Below, piece after piece: positions 21,601 to 31,069 of a stretch of 64,000 bases of DNA. Made by a program: the position numbers and the translations under genes. The stretch lies in the NCBI RefSeq assembly GCF_039535115.1, contig NZ_BAAAWO010000001.1:1550001-1614000 (forward strand). Direction: 5' to 3'. This DNA is from Paeniglutamicibacter sulfureus (lineage in GTDB: Bacteria; Actinomycetota; Actinomycetes; Actinomycetales; Micrococcaceae). The notes under the pieces are model-generated. The model ran no database searches, had not been told where the DNA came from, and worked only from the letters and a program-made list of their open reading frames with translations. The number at the start of each line of letters is the position of its first letter. The stretch's first letter is position 1.

Positions 21601-22495
21601 CGACCTTGAGACGCTTCAGGGCACGCGTCTTGCGCTGGCCCTTGCCGTTCTCGATGATCTCGCGAAGGATCTCGGCTTCCGCTTCCATGTCGAAGCCCTC
21701 GAGGCGCTTCTTGATGGCTTCGGCGCCCATGGAGCCTTCGAAGTACAGTCCGTAGCGCTCGCGCAGCGAGCGGAACAGGCCTTCGTCTCCCTCGAGGTCG
21801 GCGACCTTGAGGTTCTTGAAGCGGTCCCAGACCTGGTCAAGACGCTCGATGTCGGCATCGGCGCGCTTACGCACCTGTGCCATGGTCTTGTCGGCCAGGT
21901 CGCGGGCCTTCTTCTTCTCCGCTGCCTTGGCACCGTCGGCTTCGAGGGCAGCAAGCTGGTCCTCGAGGTCGCGGGCAATGGCGGCGATGTCGGAGTCGCG
22001 GGTGTCAACCAGCTGCTTGCGTTCCAGGTCATGCTGGGCCTGGAGGTTCGGCAGTTCGGCGTGGCGGCGCTCTTCATCAACGGCGGTGACCATGTAGGCC
22101 GCGAAGTAAATGATCTTCTCAAGATCCTTCGGGGCCAGGTCAAGCAGGTAGCCCAAGCGCGAGGGAACGCCCTTGAAGTACCAGATGTGGGTCACCGGAG
22201 CGGCGAGCTCGATGTGGCCCATGCGCTCGCGACGGACCTTGGCGCGGGTGACTTCGACGCCACAGCGCTCGCAAATGATGCCCTTGAAACGCACGCGCTT
22301 GTACTTGCCGCAGTTGCACTCCCAGTCACGGGTCGGACCGAAGATCTTTTCGCAGAAAAGACCGTCCTTCTCCGGCTTGAGGGTGCGGTAGTTGATGGTT
22401 TCGGGCTTCTTTACCTCGCCGTAGCTCCACCCGCGGATCTCTTCCGCAGTTGCCAGGCCGATGCGCATGAGGCCGAATGAGGATTCGCTGGACAT
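18602..22495 (-). CDS. rpoC: DNA-directed RNA polymerase subunit beta'
   Basis: The 1297-residue beta' subunit supplies the catalytic [14 protein letters not shown] motif that holds the active-site magnesium. The N-terminal zinc site is visible as [20 protein letters not shown], and the second zinc cluster appears as CGTSRG, then [14 protein letters not shown] helical insert near residues 150-220 ([20 protein letters not shown] and following) is typical of actinobacterial beta'. The start has AAGGA 6 nt upstream. It is separated from rpoB by 185 nt that include a large hairpin. Confidence 0.99.
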   Translation of the reverse strand: MSSESSFGLMRIGLATAEEIRGWSYGEVKKPETINYRTLKPEKDGLFCEKIFGPTRDWECNCGKYKRVRFKGIICERCGVEVTRAKVRRERMGHIELAAPVTHIWYFKGVPSRLGYLLDLAPKDLEKIIYFAAYMVTAVDEERRHAELPNLQAQHDLERKQLVDTRDSDIAAIARDLEDQLAALEADGAKAAEKKKARDLADKTMAQVRKRADADIERLDQVWDRFKNLKVADLEGDEGLFRSLRERYGLYFEGSMGAEAIKKRLEGFDMEAEAEILREIIENGKGQRKTRALKRLKVVNAFLTTTNSPLGMVLDAVPVIPPELRPMVQLDGGRFATSDLNDLYRRVINRNNRLKRLLDLGAPEIIVNNEKRMLQEAVDSLFDNGRRGRPVTGPGNRPLKSLSDMLKGKQGRFRQNLLGKRVDYSGRSVIVVGPQLKLHQCGLPKQMALELFKPFVMKRLVDLNHAQNIKSAKRMVERYRPQVWDVLEEIITEHPVLLNRAPTLHRLGIQAFEPQLVEGKALQLHPLVCAAFNADFDGDQMAVHLPLSPEAQAEARILMLSSNNILKPSDGRPVALPSQDMIIGLHHLTTKRLDEKGAGRAFSSTSEAIMAMDRGELHLNSPVKIRVSGFVPSAEQSAPEGWVEGTDALIETSLGQVLFNETLPVDYPWVERVAGKDALSEIVNDLAERYPKVVTAATLDNLKDAGFKWATRSGVTVAISDITSNMDKAAILAPYEVKATRVQSQYDKGLIADSERRQDLIDIWTKATDEVAEAMRAGMEELNTINRMVTSKARGNWLQLRQIAGIRGLVSNPKGEIIPRPIKSSYREGLSVLEYFIATHGARKGLADTALKTANSGYLTRRLVDVSQDVIVRELDCGTSRGLNVPIAYTDEIGTVRMHETVENSAYTRTLATDVTNAEGKVLAEGGSDVGDVLIDELFAAGVTDIKVRSVLTCESAVGTCALCYGRSLASGKTVDIGEAVGIIAAQSIGEPGTQLTMRTFHTGGAASAEDITQGLPRIQELFEARTPKGVAPISEVAGRVTIEDSEKQLRVVITPDNGDEEIAYPVLRRARLLVVEGESVAVGQQLVAGAIDPKQVLRVLGPREAQKFLVREVQEVYQSQGVGIHDKHVEVIVRQMLRRITVIESGDTDLLPGELADKARFQSENRKAVSEGKRPASGRDELMGITKASLATDSWLSAASFQETTRVLTQAAMEGKSDPLLGLKENVIIGKLIPAGTGLDRYTQVNVEPTEAAKASLFTGQSAFSTGMDYDGLEPGLSPEFHAIAMDDYDLGNDFR

Positions 22496-22548
22496 ATGGT
22501 CCTTATCTCTCTTCTAAGTTCTCTGAAGTCTAATGTGGTGAGGTGTTC

Positions 22549-22569
22549 GCGGATCCGGTGCGGATCCGC
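22549..22569. repeat. GCGGATCCG-gtg-CGGATCCGC palindrome
   Basis: A perfect 9-bp inverted repeat with a 3-nt loop lies about 55 nt upstream of the rpoC start, downstream of the larger spacer hairpin. Confidence 0.45.
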
Positions 22570-22607
22570 GCTCACCGTTGGGTCTGGAAGAAATCCAGTT
22601 CCGTGGC

Positions 22608-22670
22608 GTGTTCCGGGCCGGGGAGTGCCGGGGGCGCTTGGCCCCCCGCACTCCCCCGACCCGCGAACAC
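22608..22670 (-). promoter_or_regulatory. 63-nt hairpin in the rpoB-rpoC spacer
   Basis: On the minus strand, GTGTTC..CGGG..GGGGAGTGC..GGGGG pairs with CCCCC..GCACTCCCC..CCCG..GAACAC around a 6-8 nt loop. It begins about 10 nt after the rpoB stop. No T run follows it, so partial attenuation, RNase III processing or segmental mRNA stabilisation are more likely than full termination. This is inference. Confidence 0.7.
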
Positions 22671-22680
22671 GGGGTGGGAA

Positions 22681-25600
22681 CTAGACCTCTTCGACGGAGT
22701 TCGGCTCCGACCGGGAAAGGTCGATGCCGAGTTCTTCCGCGGCCCGGAAGACTTCTTCGTCCGAGTCTCGCATTTCGATGGTTTGGCCGTCGGTTCCGAG
22801 GACCTCGACGTTCAAGCACAACGACTGCATTTCCTTGATCAGGACCTTGAACGATTCCGGGACACCTGGTTCCGGGATGTTCTCGCCCTTGACGATTGCC
22901 TCGTAGACCTTCACGCGACCGTGGATGTCATCGGACTTGATCGTGAGCAGTTCCTGCAAGGTGTATGCGGCACCGTAGGCCTCCAGGGCCCACACTTCCA
23001 TTTCACCAAAGCGCTGACCACCGAACTGTGCCTTACCACCCAGCGGCTGCTGGGTGATCATGGAGTACGGACCGGTGGAACGGGCGTGGATCTTGTCGTC
23101 CACCAGGTGGTGGAGCTTCAAGATGTACATGTAGCCCACGGACACCGGATCCGGGAACGGCTCGCCGGAGCGGCCGTCGAACAGACGGGCCTTTCCGGAG
23201 TTGCCGATCAGGCGGACGCCGTCGCGGGTCACTGCCGTGTGGTCGAGCAGCCCGCGGATTTCGTCCTCCGACGCACCGTCGAAGACGGGGCTGGCAACCT
23301 TGGTGGATCCCATTTCACGCGGGAGGGCCGGCAGGTTCTTGACCCACTCGGGCTCGCCCTCGATCTTCCAGCCCTGCTTCGCAGCCCAGGCCAGGTGGAT
23401 TTCCAGGACCTGTCCGACGTTCATTCGACCCGGAACACCCAGCGGGTTCAGGACGATGTCGACGGCGGTTCCGTCTTCCAGGAACGGCATGTCCTCGATC
23501 GGCAGGATCTTGGAGATGACGCCCTTGTTGCCGTGGCGGCCAGCGAGCTTGTCACCGTTGGTGATCTTGCGCTTCTGGGCCACGTAAACGCGGACCAGCT
23601 GGTTGACGCCCGGGGGCAGGTCGTCGTCGTTGTCGCGATCGAAGATGCGTACGCCGATGACCACGCCGGACTCGCCGTGCGGAACCTTCAGCGAGGTGTC
23701 GCGAACTTCGCGGGACTTCTCACCGAAGATGGCGCGCAGCAGGCGCTCTTCCGGGGTCAGCTCGGTCTCGCCCTTGGGCGTGACACGGCCGACGAGGATG
23801 TCGCCGGCTTCGACCTCGGCACCGATGTGGATGATGCCGCGCTCGTCGAGCTGCGCCAGGATTTCCTCGGAGACGTTCGGGATGTCCCGGGTGATCTCCT
23901 CGGCACCAAGCTTGGTGTCGCGGGCGTCGACTTCGTGCTCCTCGATGTGGATCGAGGTCAGCACATCGTCGGAGACCATGCGCTGCGAGAGGATGATTGC
24001 ATCCTCGAAGTTGTGGCCTTCCCAGGACATGAACGCCACGAGGAGGTTCTTGCCCAGGGCGAGCTCGCCCTTGTCGGTGGACGGGCCGTCGGCGATGATC
24101 GAGTTGTAGTCAACCCGGTCGCCCTCGGACACCATCACGCGCTGGTTGTATGCGTTGCCCTGGTTGGAGCGTGCAAACTTCATGATCGGGTATGCGGCCT
24201 CGGTGCCGTCATCGTTCATGACGGTGACCAGGTCGGCCGAGACCTCGGAGACGACACCGCCGGTGGTGGCAACGACGGAATCGCCGGCATCCACGGCTGC
24301 GAACTTCTCCATGCCGGTACCCACGAGCGGGGATTCGGAGGCCAGCAGCGGCACGGCCTGGCGCTGCATGTTGGCGCCCATCAGTGCGCGGTTGGCATCG
24401 TCGTGCTCGAGGAACGGAATCAGGGCGGTTGCCACCGACACCATCTGGCGCGGGGAAACGTCCATGTACTCGATCTCGGACGGCTCGACGATGACAGGCT
24501 CGCCTCCACCGCCCTTTTCACGGACCAGGACGCCTTCTTCGAGGAAGCTTCCGTCTTCGCCCAGCGGCGCGTTGGCCTGTGCGATGAAGGAATCGAGCTC
24601 GTCGTCGGCCGTCAAGTAGTCGATCTGGCCGGTGACCCGGCCATCGACGACCTGGCGGTACGGGGTTTCGATGAAGCCGAAGGCGTTGATGCGGCCATAG
24701 GTCGCCAACGAACCGATCAGGCCAATGTTCGGGCCTTCAGGGGTTTCAATCGGGCACATGCGTCCGTAGTGGGACGGGTGGACGTCTCGGACTTCCATGC
24801 CTGCACGGTCACGGGACAGACCGCCCGGGCCCAGCGCGGAGAGACGACGCTTGTGCGTCAAACCGGCCAGCGGGTTGTTCTGGTCCATGAACTGCGAGAG
24901 CTGGGAGGTTCCGAAGAACTCCTTGATCGCCGCAACAACCGGACGGATGTTGATCAGCGTCTGCGGGGTGATCGCCTCGACGTCCTGCGTGGTCATGCGT
25001 TCGCGAACGACGCGCTCCATGCGGGACAGGCCCGTGCGGACCTGGTTCTCGATCAATTCGCCCACGGCGCGGATGCGACGGTTGCCGAAGTGGTCGATGT
25101 CATCGATGCTCACGGTCAGGTCGACGGGCTTGCCGTCGCGAATGCCCGGGGTGGTCTTCTCGCCGGCGTGCAGCGCCACCAGGAACTTGATCATCGCGAC
25201 GATGTCGTCGATGTTCAGGACCGAGGCGTCGGGGCTGTTCAGCGGGGTGTCGACACCGAGCTTGCGGTTGATCTTGTAACGACCAACCTTGGCCAGGTCG
25301 TAGCGCTTCGCCTCGAAGTAGAGGTTCTTGAGCAACGCCTGTGCTGCATCGACCGTCGGCGGCTCGCCCGGGCGAAGCTTGCGGTAGATATCCAGGAGGG
25401 CTTCTTCCTGGGTATCGGTGGTGTCCTTCTCCAGGGTCGCGCGGATCGAGTCGTACTGTCCGAACTCTTCCAGGATGCGGCCTTCGGTCCAGCCGAGGGC
25501 CTTGAGCAGGACGGTGACCGACTGCTTGCGCTTGCGGTCGAGGCGGACGCCGACCTGGTCGCGCTTGTCGATTTCGAGTTCGAACCAGGCACCACGCGAC

Positions 25601-26187
25601 GGGATGATCTTCGCGGTGAAGATGTCCTTGTCACTGGTCTTGTCCGGGGTGCGCTCAAAGTAGGCGCCCGGGGAACGAACCAGCTGGGACACCACGACAC
25701 GCTCGGTGCCGTTGATGATGAAGGTACCCTTGTCGGTCATCAGCGGGAAGTCGCCCATGAACACGGTCTGCTGCTTGATTTCGCCCGTGTTGTTGTTCAT
25801 GAACTCGGCCTTGACGTACAGCGGAGCGGCGTACGTGGCGTCGCGGTCCTTGCACTCGGCCATGGTGTACTTCGGATCAGCGAACTCCGGCTCCGAGAAG
25901 CTCAGGGACATGGTCTCCTGGAAGTCTTCAATCGGGGAGATCTCTTCGAAGATCTCGGCCAGGCCAGAGATGCTGGCTACACTGGTGTCACCAATGGTCT
26001 GGGCGTACGCCAGACGGTTCTTCCAGCGCTCGTTGCCGATGAGCCAGTCAAAGCTCTCGGTCTGCAGTGCCAGCAGGTTGGGGACGTCAAGTGGTTCGTG
26101 AATCTTTGCAAAAGAAAGTCGGCCAGCATATTCCGCGCTGCGGGCCGAACTAGCGGTTTGGTTGTTAGAGGTGCTCGAGGCGACCAA
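22681..26187 (-). CDS. rpoB: DNA-directed RNA polymerase subunit beta
   Basis: The 1168-residue beta subunit shows the rifampicin region [32 protein letters not shown] with no recognised resistance substitution, and the later motifs [12 protein letters not shown] and [19 protein letters not shown]. The start is placed at TTG (26187, reading [12 protein letters not shown]) because GGAAGGA lies 6 nt upstream. The longer frame starts at GTG 26202, and that GTG overlaps the ribosome binding site. No convincing -35/-10 pair is seen upstream. It precedes rpoC. Confidence 0.97.
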   Translation of the reverse strand: MVASSTSNNQTASSARSAEYAGRLSFAKIHEPLDVPNLLALQTESFDWLIGNERWKNRLAYAQTIGDTSVASISGLAEIFEEISPIEDFQETMSLSFSEPEFADPKYTMAECKDRDATYAAPLYVKAEFMNNNTGEIKQQTVFMGDFPLMTDKGTFIINGTERVVVSQLVRSPGAYFERTPDKTSDKDIFTAKIIPSRGAWFELEIDKRDQVGVRLDRKRKQSVTVLLKALGWTEGRILEEFGQYDSIRATLEKDTTDTQEEALLDIYRKLRPGEPPTVDAAQALLKNLYFEAKRYDLAKVGRYKINRKLGVDTPLNSPDASVLNIDDIVAMIKFLVALHAGEKTTPGIRDGKPVDLTVSIDDIDHFGNRRIRAVGELIENQVRTGLSRMERVVRERMTTQDVEAITPQTLINIRPVVAAIKEFFGTSQLSQFMDQNNPLAGLTHKRRLSALGPGGLSRDRAGMEVRDVHPSHYGRMCPIETPEGPNIGLIGSLATYGRINAFGFIETPYRQVVDGRVTGQIDYLTADDELDSFIAQANAPLGEDGSFLEEGVLVREKGGGGEPVIVEPSEIEYMDVSPRQMVSVATALIPFLEHDDANRALMGANMQRQAVPLLASESPLVGTGMEKFAAVDAGDSVVATTGGVVSEVSADLVTVMNDDGTEAAYPIMKFARSNQGNAYNQRVMVSEGDRVDYNSIIADGPSTDKGELALGKNLLVAFMSWEGHNFEDAIILSQRMVSDDVLTSIHIEEHEVDARDTKLGAEEITRDIPNVSEEILAQLDERGIIHIGAEVEAGDILVGRVTPKGETELTPEERLLRAIFGEKSREVRDTSLKVPHGESGVVIGVRIFDRDNDDDLPPGVNQLVRVYVAQKRKITNGDKLAGRHGNKGVISKILPIEDMPFLEDGTAVDIVLNPLGVPGRMNVGQVLEIHLAWAAKQGWKIEGEPEWVKNLPALPREMGSTKVASPVFDGASEDEIRGLLDHTAVTRDGVRLIGNSGKARLFDGRSGEPFPDPVSVGYMYILKLHHLVDDKIHARSTGPYSMITQQPLGGKAQFGGQRFGEMEVWALEAYGAAYTLQELLTIKSDDIHGRVKVYEAIVKGENIPEPGVPESFKVLIKEMQSLCLNVEVLGTDGQTIEMRDSDEEVFRAAEELGIDLSRSEPNSVEEV

Positions 26188-26495
26188 GATGGATCCTTCC
26201 ACAGACCGTCAGGTTTCCGGCGTCGTCTCTCTGTGAAGAGTTTCACTGATCACAGCACCGCTGAGCAGGCCCACCGCTATATGAAGGCCGGAGATGAAAA
26301 GAGAAGACGCAAAGTTCCACGTTACACCATGGGACTTACCATGTCCAGCGGCCCGCGTGCAACCCGGCACCCCAGGCCGGGAACGGGATGAGAGTTCCGT
26401 CACCATTGGATGGAAGTTCTGTGGCGCAAACCACATCGCGCTAGCCTAGAGGTAAGTACTTATTCCCGGTACTACCCGAAAGCGAGATTCCGATC
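26188..26495. other. Divergent intergenic region between rpoB and the thiolase gene
   Basis: The 308 nt should contain the rpoB promoter (minus) and the thiolase promoter (plus). TAGCCT near 26442 is a possible plus-strand -10. I cannot pick an rpoB promoter with confidence. Confidence 0.4.
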
Positions 26496-27689
26496 ATGTC
26501 CTCACCACGAGACGCCGTGCTGGTCGCAGGTGCCCGCACGCCCTTTGGCCGGCTCAACGGCCAACTTTCCAGCCTCAGTGCCGTCGAACTGGGGGCGGCC
26601 GCCATCCGTGGTGCACTGGAGCGGTCCGGAATCCCCGCAGCCGAGGTGCAGGCGGTGATCATGGGCCACGTGGTCCAGGCCGGCTGCGGGCAGAACCCTG
26701 CGCGCCAAAGCGCCATTACCGCCGGGATCGGCTGGGACGTCAATGCGACGACTTTGAACAAGGTCTGCCTCTCCGGGCTTGCCGCCATCACCGACGCCGC
26801 CCGGTTGATCCGCGTGGGCGACGCCGACGTCGTGGTTGCCGGAGGCCAGGAATCCATGTCGCAGACGCCGCACCTGCTGCCGGGTTCGCGCCAGGGCTGG
26901 ACCTACGGAAACATCTCGGCCATCGACTCCGTCGCCCACGACGGGCTGACCGACGCCTTTGACGGCAACTCGATGGGCATGAGCACCGAAGCCAAGAACT
27001 CCGTCCTGGGCCTGACCCGCACCCAGCAGGACGAGGTGGCTGCGGCTTCGCACCAGCGGGCCGCTGCTGCCATCAACTCAGGTGTCTTTGCGGAAGAAAT
27101 CGTGACGGTCAGCATCCCGCAACGCAAGGGAGGTACCTTGGTGGTCGACACCGACGAGGGCGTCCGCCCGAACGCGACGATCGAGACGCTGGCCGGGTTG
27201 CGCCCGGCCTTCGCCAAGGACGGCACTATCACCGCCGGAAACTCCTCTCCCCTGTCCGACGGAGCCGCTGCCGTCATCGTCACCTCGCGGGAGTACGCCC
27301 GGTCCCGCAACCTGGAGATCCTGGCTACCATCGGCGCCGCTGGCCAGGTCGCCGGTCCCGACAACTCGTTGCATTCCCAGCCATCGAATTCGATCACCGC
27401 GGCCTTGAAGAAGCAGGGATGGGCGACCTCGGACCTCGACTTCATCGAGATCAACGAGGCGTTCGGTGCCGTGGCATGCCAGTCGCTGAAGGACCTTGGA
27501 TACCCCCTGGACAAGACCAACATCCACGGCGGCGCGATTGCCCTGGGGCACCCCATCGGCGCCTCCGGGGCGCGCCTGGCCCTGACCGCGGCCATGGAAC
27601 TAAAGCGCCGCGGTTCGGGCAAGACCGCCGTCAGCCTCTGTGGCGGCGGAGGCCAAGGCGATGCCCTGCTGTTGAGCCGGGAGGCCTAG
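26496..27689 (+). CDS. Acetyl-CoA C-acyltransferase (thiolase)
   Basis: Thiolases condense two acyl-CoA units or cleave 3-ketoacyl-CoA. The 397-residue protein has the N-terminal nucleophile Cys91 in LNKVCLSGLAAI, the GGQESMSQTPHLL segment, the GHPIGASGAR His motif near residue 352 and the C-terminal Cys in SLCGGGGQGDA near 382. All three catalytic residues are present. It most resembles acetoacetyl-CoA thiolases (AtoB/PhaA) rather than the long FadA type, but direction and substrate are inference. The next gene starts 4 nt later, so the two are probably one transcript. Confidence 0.93.
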   Translation: MSSPRDAVLVAGARTPFGRLNGQLSSLSAVELGAAAIRGALERSGIPAAEVQAVIMGHVVQAGCGQNPARQSAITAGIGWDVNATTLNKVCLSGLAAITDAARLIRVGDADVVVAGGQESMSQTPHLLPGSRQGWTYGNISAIDSVAHDGLTDAFDGNSMGMSTEAKNSVLGLTRTQQDEVAAASHQRAAAAINSGVFAEEIVTVSIPQRKGGTLVVDTDEGVRPNATIETLAGLRPAFAKDGTITAGNSSPLSDGAAAVIVTSREYARSRNLEILATIGAAGQVAGPDNSLHSQPSNSITAALKKQGWATSDLDFIEINEAFGAVACQSLKDLGYPLDKTNIHGGAIALGHPIGASGARLALTAAMELKRRGSGKTAVSLCGGGGQGDALLLSREA

Positions 27690-27693
27690 GACC

Positions 27694-28197
27694 GTGGCAG
27701 AGCAGGTTCCGGCGGGAGTGGCCCGCATGCAACAGGACGCCGCCAAGCGCGGCCTGGATGTCCACGTCGTTTCCCGTCCGCCGGCCCGGAGCCTGGCCGA
27801 GGCGGCGGGCCTGTTGGGCGTCGAACCGCGCGAAATCATCAAGTCCCTGGTGGTGAAGCACAAGGACGGATCTTTCTTCTTCGCCCTGATTCCCGGAGAC
27901 AGGGTCATTTCCTGGCCCAAGCTGCGTTCCCTGCTGGGCGTGAACAAGTTGTCCATGCCGCACTCCGACGTTGCCTTCGCGGCAACGGGCTACGAGCGCG
28001 GCACCATCACTCCGCTCGGGTCAAGCACGCCGTGGCCGGTTTACGCCGACTTGGGCATGGAACCGGGGAGGATCTGCATTGGTGCCGGCGCACACGGGCA
28101 TTCGGCCTTTGTGGATTCGACAGCCTTGATTGCCGCGCTGGATGCCACAGTGGCGGACATCAGCGACCCGGAGCCGGAGTCGCGACCTTCTTCCTAG
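27694..28197 (+). CDS. YbaK/EbsC-type aminoacyl-tRNA deacylase
   Basis: The 167-residue protein fits the YbaK/ProX editing-domain family, which hydrolyses mischarged aminoacyl-tRNA such as Cys-tRNA(Pro). Visible hallmarks are EPREIIKSLVVKHKDG with the conserved Lys, KLRSLLGVNKLSMPHSD, the GYERGTITPLGSSTPWPVY stretch with the G-x-x-x-P loop, and ICIGAGAHGHSAFV. Start is GTG, 4 nt after the thiolase stop. Its 3' end overlaps the convergent acyltransferase gene by 38 bp. Confidence 0.9.
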   Translation: MAEQVPAGVARMQQDAAKRGLDVHVVSRPPARSLAEAAGLLGVEPREIIKSLVVKHKDGSFFFALIPGDRVISWPKLRSLLGVNKLSMPHSDVAFAATGYERGTITPLGSSTPWPVYADLGMEPGRICIGAGAHGHSAFVDSTALIAALDATVADISDPEPESRPSS

Positions 28198-29353
28198 GAG
28201 CGAGACGGCCGCCGAGGTAGCCAAGTCCCCGGGTGGTGGCCGCCGCCAACGGCTTGGCAGAAGGCCGCTCGATGAAACGGTGGACCAGGAAAGCGACAGT
28301 GAAGACGATGCCCATGACCAGCGGCAGCGTTACGTATTGGCCCAGCACGGGAGCGAAGTGGTCAATCATCCACCAGCCCCATACCTGATGCAGCAGATAG
28401 ACCGGGTAGGTCAGCGCGCCCAGGATTCCCAGGAACTTCCACTGCACATTGCCCAGGCGCGTGAGCGAAAGCAGCGCCACGGCGGCAAATAGTCCCACGA
28501 TGATGAGCCAGTAGTGCCAGGCCGGGACCACATAGCCAACCAGTTCCAGCGCTTCGGTGGGACCCTTGATACCGGTGAAGTAGGCGGCGATTCCCACGTT
28601 CAACGCCAGCACCGACCAGCGCAGGATGCTGTGCCCGAAGCGATAGATCAAGAACAAGACGATCCCGCCGGAAAAGAGGGCCGCATAATCGCTCATGAGG
28701 TTCTCGGCGGCGGCCTCTCGGTTCATGAGTTGCGCCGCGAGGCCGAGCACGGGCCAAACCACCGCAAGGATGGTCATGCTGCGGATGGTCAGCAGGCGCA
28801 GGATTATCAGCGCGAGGATGAGCAGGTAGAAGCGCATCTCGACCCACAACGTCCAGTAGACACCGTCGATGTGCCGCAATCCCATGAGCGGATGGAACAT
28901 CGTGAGGTTCGCCGTCAGCTCCTTGCCGCCAAGGCCCGACCCCACCTGGGGCCACATGACGATCACCAGGAATCCGGTCGCCAACACCGCAAACCAATAG
29001 GCCGGGTACAACCGGCCCACGCGCGATCCGATAAACCGTCCGGCACCCTTGCCGTAGGCGGAAAGCAGGATGACAAATCCGCTGATGATGAAGAACAATT
29101 GCACGCCCATGTTGCCATAGACGGTGACCTTCGACAGGACAGGCCAGGCGTCCTTGGCTTCGGCGGTGCCCCAAAAACCGTGGTGCCAAGCGGTGTAGTG
29201 AAACAGGACCACCAGGACGGCGGCCGCGAAACGCAGACCGTCCAGCAGCGCCAGCCGGGGTGGTTTCTGCGCGCTTTTCGGTGTGGCCTCGGCGGTTTGA
29301 CTGAGGGGTGATGCCGCCGGGGCACTGAGGAGCGCCGTTGTGTTCCCCGCCAT
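28160..29353 (-). CDS. Acyltransferase family 3 membrane protein (OafA/YrhL type)
   Basis: The 397-residue protein has about ten membrane segments. It carries the family motifs: LDGLRFAAAVLVVLFHYTAWH with the conserved His near residue 48, FFIISGFVILLSAYGKG, and RVGRLYPAYWFAVL with the RxxR-type Arg. Such enzymes O-acylate sugars of exopolysaccharide, peptidoglycan, lipids or antibiotics; the acceptor is unknown. There is no SGNH extension. A GGGAGAG ribosome binding site precedes the ATG. Confidence 0.9.
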   Translation of the reverse strand: MAGNTTALLSAPAASPLSQTAEATPKSAQKPPRLALLDGLRFAAAVLVVLFHYTAWHHGFWGTAEAKDAWPVLSKVTVYGNMGVQLFFIISGFVILLSAYGKGAGRFIGSRVGRLYPAYWFAVLATGFLVIVMWPQVGSGLGGKELTANLTMFHPLMGLRHIDGVYWTLWVEMRFYLLILALIILRLLTIRSMTILAVVWPVLGLAAQLMNREAAAENLMSDYAALFSGGIVLFLIYRFGHSILRWSVLALNVGIAAYFTGIKGPTEALELVGYVVPAWHYWLIIVGLFAAVALLSLTRLGNVQWKFLGILGALTYPVYLLHQVWGWWMIDHFAPVLGQYVTLPLVMGIVFTVAFLVHRFIERPSAKPLAAATTRGLGYLGGRLAPRKKVATPAPGR

Positions 29354-29504
29354 CGATGCTCTCCCTAATCCTTGGCACTGTTCGTTACCTATCTGTTATC
29401 TACGATAGCAAAAAACAAAAGCAAAGCGGCCCCAAGTGGTAAGGGTCACTCCCAACCGGGGCAAACCATAAGCTTTTTTCCAGGAGCATTCGGTGGGTTA
29501 AAGA

Positions 29505-29544
29505 CCTCTGGCCCGCAAGACCAAAAAGGTCTGCGGGCCAGAGG
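29505..29544 (-). terminator. Terminator of rplJ-rplL
   Basis: CCTCTGGCCCGC with AGACC and its complement form a stem of about 17 bp with a 5-nt loop, 16 nt after the rplL stop. On the minus strand it is followed by TCTTTAA. Confidence 0.85.
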
Positions 29545-29559
29545 CAATGAAGCGAAGAG

Positions 29560-29934
29560 TTACTTGACAGTAACGCGAGCGCCGGCGGCCTCCAGGGCCT
29601 CCTTTGCCTTCTCTGCAGCTTCCTTGGTTGCGCCCTCGAGGACGGCCTTCGGAGCCGAGTCAACGACCTCCTTGGCTTCCTTCAGACCCAGCGAAGTCAA
29701 GGCACGAACTTCCTTGATAACTGCGATCTTCTTGTCGCCAGCAGCTTCGAGGATAACGTCGAATTCGGTCTGCTCTTCGGCCTCAGCGGCGCCACCGGCG
29801 GCCGGGCCAGCAACTGCAACAGCTGCTGCGGAGACCTCGAAGGTCTCCTCGAAGGTCTTAACGAACTCGGAGAGCTCGATGATGGTCATTTCCTTGAAGG
29901 CTTCCAAGAGCTCTTCGGTGGACAGCTTAGCCAT
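29560..29934 (-). CDS. rplL: 50S ribosomal protein L7/L12
   Basis: L7/L12 forms the flexible stalk dimers that recruit translation GTPases. The 124-residue product begins [20 protein letters not shown], has an Ala/Gly-rich hinge near residues 38-54, and ends with the globular domain ([20 protein letters not shown], then [17 protein letters not shown]). The start at 29934 gives the family length; nine upstream in-frame codons are not L12-like. Confidence 0.98.
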   Translation of the reverse strand: MAKLSTEELLEAFKEMTIIELSEFVKTFEETFEVSAAAVAVAGPAAGGAAEAEEQTEFDVILEAAGDKKIAVIKEVRALTSLGLKEAKEVVDSAPKAVLEGATKEAAEKAKEALEAAGARVTVK

Positions 29935-30002
29935 GGTGGGCAGCCTTTCCGTCGGCGGCACATTCGTGCCGCAAGTTACTTGAGTGAGGGGTTGAAGAAA
30001 GC

Positions 30003-30557
30003 TTAGGCTTCTTCGGTGGCGGCTTCGGCAGCGGGTGCCTCGGCCTCGGCAGGTGCTTCAGCAGCGCCACCGTTTGCTTCTTCGAGCTTTGCGCGCAGTG
30101 CTTCGATGGTGCGGACAGCGGCGGAAGCCGGAGCCAGCAGCACACCGGCAACACGTGCCAGCTGGAACTCACGCGATTCAAGTGCTGCCAGAGCGGCAAC
30201 CTCGGTTGCGTCAAGGGCCTTGCCCTCGAAGTAACCGGTCTTGATGATGAGCTGCTTGTTGTCCTTAGCAAAATCCGTGAGGCTCTTAGCGGCAGCGATT
30301 GCATCACCCTTGATAAAGGCGATTGCAGTCGGGCCAGCAAGCTGGCCTTCGAATGCTTCGATGCCGGCTTCCTTTGCTGCGATACCAGTCAAGGTGTTCT
30401 TCACTACCGCGTACTTGGTATCTGCACCAAGTGAACGGCGAAGCTGCTTGAGCTGCGCAACAGTAAGCCCACGGTATTCGGTCAGGACAGCGGCGGTCGA
30501 CTCCTTGAAGTCGGCGGTGATTTCCTCAACTGCGGAAACCTTAGTCGGCGTTGCCAT
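30003..30557 (-). CDS. rplJ: 50S ribosomal protein L10
   Basis: L10 anchors the L7/L12 dimers on 23S rRNA and autoregulates rplJL by binding its leader. The 184-residue protein has [32 protein letters not shown] and the C-terminal helix for L12 binding, followed by an Ala/Glu tail. AAGGAG lies about 7 nt before the ATG. The upstream leader contains an attenuator. Confidence 0.98.
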   Translation of the reverse strand: MATPTKVSAVEEITADFKESTAAVLTEYRGLTVAQLKQLRRSLGADTKYAVVKNTLTGIAAKEAGIEAFEGQLAGPTAIAFIKGDAIAAAKSLTDFAKDNKQLIIKTGYFEGKALDATEVAALAALESREFQLARVAGVLLAPASAAVRTIEALRAKLEEANGGAAEAPAEAEAPAAEAATEEA

Positions 30558-30763
30558 AACACTCCTTCCGGGGTATAGATCTGATAACCAGTCGATCCAG
30601 CCCGGTCAGGAGTACTGACATAAAAAACGCCCCATGCAGATGCACGGGGCGGAAAGGACGCAAAATTGCGGCAAATTCACTTCGTTCACCTGCGCAGGTC
30701 GTCCTTGTGGGACTTTCGGAGTCTTACCGCATAAACAGCAATCCTCGACCGACGGTCTTCGGT
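30558..30763 (-). ncRNA. L10-type ribosomal protein leader of rplJ-rplL
   Basis: From a promoter at 30770-30799 the transcript would begin near 30763. It runs through CCGAAGACCGTCGGTCGAGG, then AAGACTCCGAAAGTCCC and a GCGCAGGTGAACGAAGT segment. These resemble the kink-turn and conserved loops of the L10 leader family. The 3' part ends in an intrinsic terminator (30622-30650) about 65 nt before rplJ. The established model is that L10-L12 binding shifts the fold toward termination. The family match is by eye. Confidence 0.75.
30622..30650 (-). terminator. Attenuator in the rplJ leader
   Basis: GCCCCGTGCA and TGCATGGGGC form a perfect 10-bp stem with a 2-nt loop, with a possible 4-nt loop after fraying, followed on the minus strand by G and a run of six T. 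It is a textbook intrinsic terminator upstream of, not behind, a gene. Confidence 0.88.
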
Positions 30764-30769
30764 ATTCCA

Positions 30770-30799
30770 AGCCTAACAGCGTGGTGCCACGGTCTCCAA
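30770..30799 (-). promoter_or_regulatory. Promoter of rplJ-rplL
   Basis: On the minus strand TTGGAG (30794-30799) and TAGGCT (30770-30775) are separated by 18 bp. The expected start lies directly in front of the conserved leader fold. Confidence 0.7.
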
Positions 30800-30863
30800 A
30801 TCGAGGTGGCGTGTTCTCCGCAACTCCCCCTGGAACCGAGGTGGGGACTTGCTGCAGATAGAC

Positions 30864-31035
30864 GACAGGCCCCTCGGGTTCCGCAACTTGGGGGATAGCG
30901 GAAGGGAGGGGCCCGTCTACGCAGCAATGCAACTTGGGGGAACGCATTGCTGCAGTTACACGCTCGGGCGGGGCTTGGGGTCTCCGCCATAAAGCGTGTG
31001 GTGACAGAGTCACCTGGTCACGATCAAATCGCGAC
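30864..31035 (-). ncRNA. Candidate structured RNA with three CCCCAAG-loop hairpins (6C-like)
   Basis: Reading the minus strand after the promoter at 31042-31069 there is a GGTGAC-tct-GTCACC hairpin (30995-31022) and then three hairpins with related loops. GGCGG-agACCCCAAGcc-CCGCC spans 30967-30988. GCAGCAATGC-gttCCCCCAAGtt-GCATTGCTGC spans 30921-30953. A long stem at 30864-30917 encloses CCGC-tatCCCCCAAGtt-GCGG. Repeated C-rich loops on unrelated stems argue for selection on the loop. The actinobacterial 6C RNA is described as two stem-loops with runs of six or more C; here the runs are four or five, so identity is unproven. No protein frame fits. Confidence 0.45.
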
Positions 31036-31041
31036 GAGTTA

Positions 31042-31069
31042 ACCATAGCAGGAATGTGGCGACCCACAA
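31042..31069 (-). promoter_or_regulatory. Extended -10 promoter upstream of the candidate structured RNA
   Basis: On the minus strand TTGTGG (31064-31069), a 16-bp spacer ending in TGC, and TATGGT (31042-31047) form a good promoter with an extended -10. It could drive a separate small RNA or a longer rplJ leader. Confidence 0.6.

Noticed and set aside
22543..26391. Plus-strand open frame of 1282 codons
   Set aside because: Antisense of rpoB; explained by codon bias of the real gene.
28160..28197. 38-bp overlap of convergent ybaK-like and acyltransferase genes as a possible regulatory antisense pair
   Set aside because: Short convergent overlaps are common in compact genomes; no hairpin or other signal supports regulation.
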